64,000 nucleotides of DNA from Bifidobacterium moraviense (GTDB lineage: Bacteria; Actinomycetota; Actinomycetes; Actinomycetales; Bifidobacteriaceae). Positions 17,152 through 24,172 of the stretch are shown piece after piece. A model generated the notes under the pieces. That model had not been told where the DNA came from. It did not search any database and saw nothing but the letters and a program-made list of their open reading frames with translations. The DNA is taken from contig NZ_JAAIIH010000002.1 in the NCBI RefSeq assembly GCF_012932365.1, forward strand, positions 102,308 to 166,307, read 5' to 3'. Each line of letters begins with the position of its first letter. Position 1 is the first letter of the stretch. The position numbers were made by a program, and so were the translations under genes.

Positions 17152-17895
17152 ATGTCCCCCGCCACCTGTGGAACCGTATCCGCGCTCACTCTGGGACTGC
17201 CCGACGCCGTCGCCGTGCCGGCCGCCAGGGGCGCACTGCCCAAGGCCGCGTTCGTGGGACGCGCCCCGATCTCGGCCGGACTGCGCTCCAAACTGACGAA
17301 CGACGTGGCCGCGATCAGCCTGCTGGGTCTGATGCGCCCGGCGAACGCCGGCGTGGCGGACGGCGCGCGCATCCACGAGGTGCTGGTGCTGGGTCTGCGG
17401 CTCGCCAAGGCGGACGCACCGGTGCCCACGGACGTGATCGACCACATCGCCGCGCAGCGTGCGGGCGGCGTGCTCTTCGTCTGCGTGCGCGAGGTCACGG
17501 AGGGCGCAGGCGACGGCGACGGCAGCGGAACCGCCGGCGCCGTGGAGCAGTGCGCCCTGGCCGTGCGCCGACGCATCCCCGGGCGCGCCGGACACGTGGC
17601 GCAGTACGCCGTGCATGCCGGCGCATGGACCGATCCGCGCGACGTGCTGCTGGAGGTGACCGGCGCCACGATGGACGAGCTGTGGGAGTCGCTGTGCTCG
17701 CAGGCGATCCTCGGCACCACGGATCACGCGGATCTCGATGCGCGGATCGCCCGGCGCGACCGAATCGCGGCACTCGAGGCAGAGGAGGCCCGGCTCGTGC
17801 GCGACCACACGCGGGCCAAGACCGCCGATCAGCGCAACGCGGCGTTCGCCAAGCTGCACAAGGTGCGCGCGGAGCTGACGCGGCTGCGCGGCTGA
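17152..17895 (+). CDS. DUF4391-like protein, orphan
   Basis: 247 residues, within the family's usual size. The order of elements matches DUF4391: a basic LPKAAFV segment near residue 27, the LRSKLTNDVAAISLLGLM helix (about 43-60), an IHEVLVLGLRL strand pair, GGVLFVCVREV, a segment reading QYAVHAGAW, and GATMDELWESLCSQAI. A C-terminal coiled coil of about 60 residues follows (IAALEAEEARLVRDHTRAK onward), as in family members. DUF4391 genes usually sit next to type III-like methylase/helicase or SNF2 genes of defence islands, but none is present here. The ATG at 17152 has AAAGGAAGG about 7 bases upstream. The family call rests on my recognition of the pattern; function is unknown. Confidence 0.7.
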   Translation: MSPATCGTVSALTLGLPDAVAVPAARGALPKAAFVGRAPISAGLRSKLTNDVAAISLLGLMRPANAGVADGARIHEVLVLGLRLAKADAPVPTDVIDHIAAQRAGGVLFVCVREVTEGAGDGDGSGTAGAVEQCALAVRRRIPGRAGHVAQYAVHAGAWTDPRDVLLEVTGATMDELWESLCSQAILGTTDHADLDARIARRDRIAALEAEEARLVRDHTRAKTADQRNAAFAKLHKVRAELTRLRG

Positions 17896-18050
17896 CACTC
17901 AGAAGAAGGGACCCGACTTCTGAGTGTCCCCTTCGCGAAGACCCTGACGTCGGGCAGTTCCCCGATGGCGGATTTCCGCCGTTTTCACGAAGCGCGATGA
18001 CGACGATGCGGCAGGCGGGCACTCAGAAGTCGGGTCCCTTCTTCTGAGTG
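17896..18050. repeat. 31-bp perfect inverted repeats around 93 bp
   Basis: CACTCAGAAGAAGGGACCCG plus ACTTCTGAGTG at 17896-17926 is the exact reverse complement of 18020-18050. Each arm is itself a hairpin (CACTCAGAAG ... CTTCTGAGTG). The first arm starts on the base after the DUF4391 stop codon, so it can act as that gene's terminator. The enclosed 93 bp has no reading frame. Confidence 0.8.
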
Positions 18051-18183
18051 CGTTCACGATGCTGCGCAAGGCGTGATGAAACCGATTTCACAACGGGATG
18101 GCGGTGGTGGCATACTAGATGGTGACGCCGCGCACGCCCAACGCCGCGCGACGACACCTGACCATCCGACGAAAGGATCAACG

Positions 18184-18969
18184 ATGACCTTGTCCATTGC
18201 CGTCGAGAATGCGGCCGGCACCGTCCTTGCCTCCACCGAAGCCGCCGAACGCGCGACGCTGGTGTACCGCGGCAACTACGCCCCCGGCGACCGCATCCGC
18301 TTCACCGTGCCCGAGCCCGGCTACTACCAGGTGCGCGCCGACGACACCATCGACGAGACCCTGGTGTACCTCACCGGCACCGGATTCGCGTTCACCGTCC
18401 CCTTCGGCGCCGCGGCCGTCCCCTACAACCCCAAGGCGTTCACCGGCAACCTGCACCTGGCCTCGCTGCGCGCCGCCACCGCCGACGAAGTGGCCGCCAC
18501 GCGCAACCTCGCGCTCAACCCGCTCGACCAGCACGACGAGGCGGACGTGTGGCCGCACGCGCACGCCAACGCCGAGACCCGCAACGAGCCGGTGTTCTAC
18601 GCGCGCAACGTGATCGACGGCGTCACCGCCAACACGCTGCACGGCGAATGGCCGTTCGCCACTTGGGGCAACGACAACCGCGCCGACGCCGAGATCACCG
18701 TGGAGTTCGGTCGTCCGGTGGATCTGGACGAGATCGTGCTGGTGACGCGCGCCGACTTCCCGCACGACAACTGGTGGACGCAGGTGGACGTGAGCTTCTC
18801 CGACGGCACCGTGAAGACCGTGCACATGGAAAAGAGCGATCAGCCGCACCGCTTCGCCGTGGAGGCCAAGGGCGTCACGTGGGTGAAGGTCGGCAACCTC
18901 GTCAAGTCCGACGACCCGTCCCCGTGGGCGGCGCTGGTGCAGCTGGAGGCTTACGGCCGCAACGCATGA
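18184..18969 (+). CDS. Small F5/8 type C (discoidin-like) domain protein, cytoplasmic
   Basis: 261 residues. The N-terminal half (residues 1-95) is a beta-rich domain with GNYAPGDRIRFTVPEPGYYQ. The C-terminal half (about 105-261) has the outline of a discoidin/F5-8C jelly roll: NLALNPLDQHD, VIDGVTANT, then WGNDNRADAEITVEFGRPVDL, WWTQVDVSFSDG and a closing VQLEAYGRN. There is no signal peptide and no catalytic domain, which is unusual because such domains normally sit on secreted glycosidases. The ATG at 18184 has GAAAGGA 6-7 bases upstream. Likely a carbohydrate-sensing or binding protein, possibly also called heparinase/hypothetical; role inferred only. Confidence 0.75.
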   Translation: MTLSIAVENAAGTVLASTEAAERATLVYRGNYAPGDRIRFTVPEPGYYQVRADDTIDETLVYLTGTGFAFTVPFGAAAVPYNPKAFTGNLHLASLRAATADEVAATRNLALNPLDQHDEADVWPHAHANAETRNEPVFYARNVIDGVTANTLHGEWPFATWGNDNRADAEITVEFGRPVDLDEIVLVTRADFPHDNWWTQVDVSFSDGTVKTVHMEKSDQPHRFAVEAKGVTWVKVGNLVKSDDPSPWAALVQLEAYGRNA

Positions 18970-19321
18970 AATAGGGTGAAATAGGGTGATGGCGGAGCGC
19001 CCCCTGCGTTGTTCCTCGGTCGACGTGCCTCAGCACGCCCTCCCTCGGTACGCCTTGGGGACGCACGCGCCATCACCCTATTTCACAAGACAATGGGCGG
19101 AACGCCCTCGTCGTTGCTCCTCGGTCGACGTGCCTCAGCACGCCCTCCCTCGGTACGCCTTGGGGACGCACGCGCCATCACCCTATTTCACAAGACAATG
19201 GGCGGAACGCCCTCGTCGTTGCCCCTCGGTCGACGTGCCTCAGCACGCCCTCCCTCGGTACGCCTAGAGGTCGCACGCGCCATCACCCTATTTCATGGGA
19301 CAACGGCGGCGCAAATCATAT
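18970..19321. repeat. Three tandem copies of a 105-bp non-coding repeat
   Basis: Units at about 18987-19091, 19092-19196 and 19197-19295 share GGTCGACGTGCCTCAGCACG and the ending CGCCATCACCCTATTTCA. The array starts with TGAAATAGGGTGATGGCG, the reverse complement of that ending, so the first unit can fold on itself. 105 is a multiple of three and one frame stays open, but it has no start signal and starts only after the previous gene's stop, so I treat it as non-coding. Confidence 0.8.
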
Positions 19322-19379
19322 CCGCTGATGCGAGAACGGACGCGAGGGCATTCCCTCGCGTCCGTTCTCGTATCAGCGG
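19322..19379. terminator. Very strong bidirectional hairpin between convergent genes
   Basis: Arms 19322-19348 and 19353-19379 pair over 27 bp with a single G-U type difference and a 4-base loop; the core is GAGAACGGACGCGAGGG. It separates the plus-strand discoidin-like gene from the minus-strand ppx/gppA gene. Confidence 0.8.
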
Positions 19380-19412
19380 CGTCGGTCCCGCCGGCGCCCG
19401 ATCAGCAGCCCG

Positions 19413-20381
19413 TCAGAACCCCAGACGCGTGCGGCCGAACTGATCCAGCCAGCGCAGGATCGCACCCTCGCGCAGCGCCCACGGGCAGATCTCCACCTCG
19501 TGCACGTTGAGGGCCTTCATGATCTCGTCGGCCACGATGCCGCCGCCCACGATCTGCATGGTGCGCTCGGGCGTGATGCCGGGCAGGGCCACGCGCTGCT
19601 CCGGCTCGATGGCGGCGAGACGCGGGATCCAGTCCTCGAGCTGCTCGCGCGTCATGATCCACGAATCCTCACGCCCCGGCGAACGCATCACGGCACCGGC
19701 GAGACGGGCCAGGGAACGGAACGTCTTGGAGGTGCCCACGGCATGGTTGGGCAGCTTGGACTTGGGGAACGACTTGACCATCGGCTCGAGGATCTTGCGC
19801 ACGTGGGCGCGCACGACCTCCAGCTCCTCGGCGGTGGCGGTGCCCTCGGGCAGGTACTTGGAGGTGATGCGGCCGGCGCCGGCGGGCACGGACAGCGCCA
19901 CGGTGGGTTCCTCGTCGGAGCCCATGGCGACCTCCAGCGAGCCGCCGCCGATGTCCAGCACCAGCAGGCGGCCGGCGTCCCAGCCGTACCAGCGTCGGGC
20001 GGCGAGGAAGGTGAGGCGCGCCTCGTCGGTGCCGGACAGCACGGTGACGCCCTGACCGATGCGTTCCTCGATCTTGTGCAGGATCTTGTTGCCGTTGGGG
20101 GCCTCGCGGATGGCGGACGTGGCCATGGCGAGCAGCTGCGTGATGTCGTACTCCTCCGCGAGCTTCATGCACTGGTCCACGGCCTCGAGAATGGCTTCGA
20201 TGCCGGACTTCTTGATCGACCCGTCGTCCTTGAGGTACTGCATGAGGCGAACCGTGGTCTTGGTGGAGGCCTCCGGTTCCGGGCGCGCGCCGGGGGCGGC
20301 GTCGACGATGAGCATGTGGACGGTGTTGGACCCGATGTCGAGCACGCCGAGTCGGGTGGTGTGGGAGCGCAGATTGATCAC
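19413..20381 (-). CDS. ppx: Exopolyphosphatase / guanosine pentaphosphate phosphohydrolase family
   Basis: About 322 residues. The ASKHA phosphate-1 motif is LGVLDIGSNTVHMLIVD near the N-terminus and phosphate-2 is LVLDIGGGSLEVAMG about 130 residues on, with the conserved RITSKYLPEG region after it. Members hydrolyse polyphosphate and/or pppGpp. The length is the short single-module type found in actinobacteria. The likely start is GTG at 20381 (VINLRSHTTR), because residues further upstream are translations of the repeat field; no strong ribosome site distinguishes it from a GTG seven codons earlier. Confidence 0.88.
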   Translation of the reverse strand: MINLRSHTTRLGVLDIGSNTVHMLIVDAAPGARPEPEASTKTTVRLMQYLKDDGSIKKSGIEAILEAVDQCMKLAEEYDITQLLAMATSAIREAPNGNKILHKIEERIGQGVTVLSGTDEARLTFLAARRWYGWDAGRLLVLDIGGGSLEVAMGSDEEPTVALSVPAGAGRITSKYLPEGTATAEELEVVRAHVRKILEPMVKSFPKSKLPNHAVGTSKTFRSLARLAGAVMRSPGREDSWIMTREQLEDWIPRLAAIEPEQRVALPGITPERTMQIVGGGIVADEIMKALNVHEVEICPWALREGAILRWLDQFGRTRLGF

Positions 20382-20439
20382 AGGTTCCGAGCCTATCACC
20401 GCCGCGGCCCGCGCATGGACGCCGGTCCACGGCAATCCT

Positions 20440-21640
20440 TCCACGCGGGCGCTCAGGACGGCGGGGGATGCGCCTCTCATCCCGTCATCCTGAGCGAGGC
20501 GCTGCCTTCCACCCCGTGTCATCCTGAGCGAAGCGCAGCCTCCCCCGGTCATCCTGAGCGGAGCGCCGCCTCCACCCGGTCATCCTGAGCGGAGCGCAGC
20601 GGAGTCGAAGGATCCTTGACCATCACGACTGTGTCAAAGATCCTTCGACTCCGGGCTCCGCCCTCCGCTCAGGATGACAGAAGAAAAACCACCCAGGACA
20701 ACAGGGAAGACCAAACAGGACGGCGGAAGCCGACCGGAGCGAGTCTCCTCACCATCCCAGGCGGAGCGCAGTCGCTCACTTCGTCGTCCTGCGAAGCACC
20801 GCCTTTCCCCGGTCATCCTCTGAGCGAAGCGCAGCCTCCCCCGGTCATCCTGAGCGAAGCGCAGCGGAGTCGAAGGATCCTTGACCATCACAACTGTGTC
20901 AAAGATCCTTCGACTCCGGGCTCCGCCCTCCGCTCAGGATGACAGAAGAGAAACACTCAGGACAACAGGGAAGACCAAACAGGACGGTGGAAGCCGAACC
21001 GGAGCGAGTCTCCTCACCATCCCAGGCGGAGCGCAGTCGCTCACTTCGTCGTCCTGCGAAGCACCGCCTTTCCCCGGTCATCCTCTGAGCGAAGCGCCGC
21101 TTCCCCCGGTCATCCTGAGCAAAGCGCCGTCTTCCCCCGGTCATCCTGAGCGGAGCGCAGCGAAGTCGAAGGATCCTTGACCATCACAACTGTGTCAAAG
21201 ATCCTTCGACTCCGGGCTCCGCCCTCCGCTCAGGATGACAGAAGGAAAACCACTCAGGACAACAGGGAAGGCCGAACAGAACAGCGGAAGCCGAACAAGA
21301 GCGAGTCTCCTCACCATCCTAGGCAGAGCACAACATCCCCCTCGTCGTCCTGCGAAACACCGCCTTTCCCGGTCATCCTGAGCGAGGCGCTGCCTTCCAC
21401 CCCGTGTCATCCTGAGCAAAGCGCCGTCTTCCCCCGGTCATCCTGAGCGGAGCGCAGCGGAGTCGAAGGATCCTTGACCATCACGACTGTGTCAAAGATC
21501 CTTCGACTCCGGGCTCCGCCCTCCGCTCAGGATGACAAGAAAAAACCGAACAGGACGGCTGAAGCCGAACGCCCGCTCAGGATGACAGAAGAGAAACACT
21601 CAGGACAACAGGGAAGGCCGCACAGGATGACAGAAGAAAA
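20440..21640. repeat. Repeat field: four palindromes within ~296-bp tandem units
   Basis: The 1.3-kb gap between ppx and def contains four full copies of the CCTGAGCG...GTCGAAGGATC palindrome at 20578-20679, 20843-20943, 21139-21239 and 21436-21536, starting 265, 296 and 297 bp apart. Between them lies a second repeated segment (GGACAACAGGGAAG ... GCGAGTCTCCTCACCATCC). Numerous half copies (GGTCATCCTGAGCG) are strung between units. No gene is supported here; the apparent short frames are repeat translations. Confidence 0.85.
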
Positions 21641-21712
21641 ACCACTCAGGGCAACAGGAGAAAACCGCGCAGAATGGCGGGAGGGTGCCGGTCGGAACGA
21701 CCGGCACCCCGG

Positions 21713-22369
21713 CTACAGCTCGAAGCCGAGCTCCTTGGCGGCCTCGGTGGGCACCGGGTCCTCGCACCACAGGTCCTCGAGGTTCTCGTACGTGGTCAGC
21801 GAGCGGATCTCCGCCCTGTCGATGTACAGCTCGCCGGAGAGGTGGTCGGTCTCGTGCTGGAAGATGCGCGCCGGCCAGCCGTGCAGATGCTCCTTGTGGT
21901 GCTGGCCGTGCTCGTCGTCCCATTCGGCGGTGATGTCGAGCCAGCGGCGGCGCACGGCCTGGTAGCCGTCGAAGCTCAGGCAGCCTTCGTAGAAGCTGCG
22001 CGTCTCCTCGCCGATCGGCTCGTACTTCGGGTTGATGATCGCATGGAACGGGAATTCGGCGGTTTCGCGCGGATCGTCCGCGTCGCCGTCGCGCATGTGG
22101 TCCTCGACGACGGCGATGGCGAGGCCGAGGCCGATCTGCGGACCGGCGAGGCCCACGCCCGGCGCCTCGAGCATGGTGACGTGCATGACGTCGATGAGCT
22201 TAGCGAGCGTGGACTTCCTGAGCTGGCCGTCGTAGCGCGTGCACTGCTGGCGCAGCACCGGCTCGCCGGCCTGCACGATCGGCAGGATCTTCTCCTTGCC
22301 GCCCTCCTTGAGCAGCTGCTCGACCTCGTTGGTCAGCGCGATGTCGACCTTGGCGTTCTTTCCGAACAT
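21713..22369 (-). CDS. def: Peptide deformylase
   Basis: 218 residues. The three deformylase motifs are intact: GVGLAGPQIG (about residue 71), EGCLSFDG (about 128) with the metal-binding cysteine, and QHETDHLSG (about 170) with the HExxH-type metal ligands. It removes the N-formyl group from nascent proteins. About 30 extra N-terminal residues precede the core, as in other long actinobacterial forms. The ATG at 22369 follows an AAGGAGG about 12 bases upstream, slightly distant. glmM lies 85 bp upstream on the same strand, so co-transcription is possible. Confidence 0.95.
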   Translation of the reverse strand: MFGKNAKVDIALTNEVEQLLKEGGKEKILPIVQAGEPVLRQQCTRYDGQLRKSTLAKLIDVMHVTMLEAPGVGLAGPQIGLGLAIAVVEDHMRDGDADDPRETAEFPFHAIINPKYEPIGEETRSFYEGCLSFDGYQAVRRRWLDITAEWDDEHGQHHKEHLHGWPARIFQHETDHLSGELYIDRAEIRSLTTYENLEDLWCEDPVPTEAAKELGFEL

Positions 22370-22454
22370 GGGTGGGTTGCCCTCCTTGGGGTACAGGGGT
22401 GCGGGGTGCGGTATGCGGAATGCGGAACGGACGGAGCGGAACGGACGAGCGCGA

Positions 22455-23840
22455 CTACAGCGCCAGCTCGTCGGCCACGACCTTGGCCAGACGGTCGCAG
22501 ACCTCGTCGGCCTGCTCCTGCGTGGCGGCCTCGGCCATGACGCGCACCAGCGGCTCGGTGCCGGACGGGCGCAGCAGCACGCGGCCGGTGTCGCCGAGCA
22601 GCTTCGTCTCGCGCTCCACGGCGGCCTGCACCTTGGCGTTGGTGGTGGCGGCCATCTTGTCCACGTTCGGCACGTTGACGAGCTGCTGCGGCAGCTGCGG
22701 GAAGTCGGCGGCCAGCTCCTTGAGGCTCTTGCCGGACTGCACCACCTCGTTGCACAGCGTCAGGGCCGTCAGGGTGCCGTCGCCGGTGGTGGCGAACTCG
22801 CGATTGATGACGTGTCCGGACTGCTCGCCGCCCAGCGAGTAGTTGCCCTTGAGCATCTCCTCGAGCACGTAGCGGTCGCCCACGGCGGTCTGCACGGTGG
22901 CGATGCCCATGTCCCTGAGCGCGAGCTTGAGGCCCAGGTTGCTCATCACGGTGACGACGAGCGTGTTGTGGTTGAGCTTGCCCTGGCGCTTCTTGGCGCG
23001 GGCGAGGATGCCCATGATCTGATCGCCGTTGACCATGTTGCCGTCCTCGTCCACGGCGAGGCAGCGGTCGGCATCGCCGTCGAACGCCACGCCCATGACG
23101 GCGTCGGAGGCCTTGACCATGGCCTGCAGCTGCTCGGGGTGCGTGGAACCGGCGTGGCGGTTGATGTTGTAGCCGTCCGGGGAAGCGTTGATGACGATCA
23201 CTTCGGCGCCGGCGCGGCGCAGCGCCTCGGGAGCGACCACGGAGGTGGCGCCGTTGGCGCAGTCGGCCACGATCTTGAGGCCCTTGAGCGGCTTGGGCTG
23301 CACCTTGTCGGCGCCGATGGGCGCGATGGTGGAGACCAGATGGTCGATGTACAGGTCGGTGGCGGTCTTGGTGTCGTGGCTGATGCGGCCCACGCCGGCG
23401 CCGGTGGGACGCTCCCAGTCCTGGCCGAGCACGGCTTCGATCTCGTCCTCCTTGGCGTCGGGCAGCTTGAAGCCGCCGCGCGCGAAGAACTTGATGCCGT
23501 TGTCCGGCATGGGGTTGTGGGATGCGGAGATCACCGCGCCCATCTCCACGTTGAGCACAGAGGTGAGGTAGGCGACGCCCGGCGTGGGGATGATGCCCGC
23601 GTCGATCACGTCGAAGCCGCCGGCGGCCATGCCCGCGGACAGCGCCGCCGCGAGGAAGTCGCCGGAGACGCGCGTGTCGCGTCCCACCAGCGCGCGGCGA
23701 CGGCCTTCGGGCTGGTCGTCCTTGGTGCCGGAGTCTCCCAGCACGCGCACCGCCGCGTCTCCCAGATCGAGCGCCAGCCGGGCCGTCAGGTCCTTGTTGG
23801 CCAGTCCTCGAACACCATCGGTTCCGAACATCTTGGGCAT
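22455..23840 (-). CDS. glmM: Phosphoglucosamine mutase
   Basis: 461 residues. MPKMFGTDGVRGLAN opens the protein as in all GlmM. The phosphoserine loop is ISASHNPMPDNGIKFF (about residue 105), the Mg-binding loop GDADRCLAVD (about 245) and the phosphate-binding loop RPSGTEPLVRVM near the C-terminus. It interconverts glucosamine-6-P and glucosamine-1-P for peptidoglycan precursor synthesis. The ATG at 23840 is fixed by the conserved N-terminus and by AAGGAAGG 6-7 bases upstream. def follows on the same strand. Confidence 0.96.
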   Translation of the reverse strand: MPKMFGTDGVRGLANKDLTARLALDLGDAAVRVLGDSGTKDDQPEGRRRALVGRDTRVSGDFLAAALSAGMAAGGFDVIDAGIIPTPGVAYLTSVLNVEMGAVISASHNPMPDNGIKFFARGGFKLPDAKEDEIEAVLGQDWERPTGAGVGRISHDTKTATDLYIDHLVSTIAPIGADKVQPKPLKGLKIVADCANGATSVVAPEALRRAGAEVIVINASPDGYNINRHAGSTHPEQLQAMVKASDAVMGVAFDGDADRCLAVDEDGNMVNGDQIMGILARAKKRQGKLNHNTLVVTVMSNLGLKLALRDMGIATVQTAVGDRYVLEEMLKGNYSLGGEQSGHVINREFATTGDGTLTALTLCNEVVQSGKSLKELAADFPQLPQQLVNVPNVDKMAATTNAKVQAAVERETKLLGDTGRVLLRPSGTEPLVRVMAEAATQEQADEVCDRLAKVVADELAL

Positions 23841-24172
23841 GATCGCACCTTCCTTGACGCGCGCGGACTCGTTGTTGCGGGCCTTGCGCGGATCCTCCTC
23901 GAATCCTCCGCAGGCCCCGCCGCGCGCGGACATCCAACTCTTCGTGACGGCACCATCGTACCCAACCGCCCGCGGCGAGTCACGCGCGCGACGCCGGTCG
24001 TCCCCGTTTCCCCGCATTTCGCGGGGATCCGACGATGCGGACACGCGCGGTGCACGCCCGCACGCCACGGATACGCGCGCGGCCTCCGCTTCCGCAGGGA
24101 AGGGAGGCCGCGTATGCGCGTCGGCGATCAGCCGGCCGGTTCAGCCATTCAATCCAGCCGAACGACCGCCGA
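23841..24172. other. Intergenic, 332 bp, with pepN terminator
   Basis: The sequence between pepN and glmM (both minus strand) contains the hairpin CGCGGCCTCC / GGAGGCCGCG at 24078-24112, which should terminate pepN. The glmM promoter must lie in 23860-24060. No gene is supported. Confidence 0.55.

Noticed and set aside
18986..19443. Repeat protein encoded by the 105-bp tandem units
   Set aside because: The frame is open only because 105 is divisible by three; no start signal, an odd composition, and the frame runs into a terminator hairpin.
20382..20552. N-terminal extension of Ppx
   Set aside because: The extra residues are translations of the palindromic repeat and are not part of the Ppx family.
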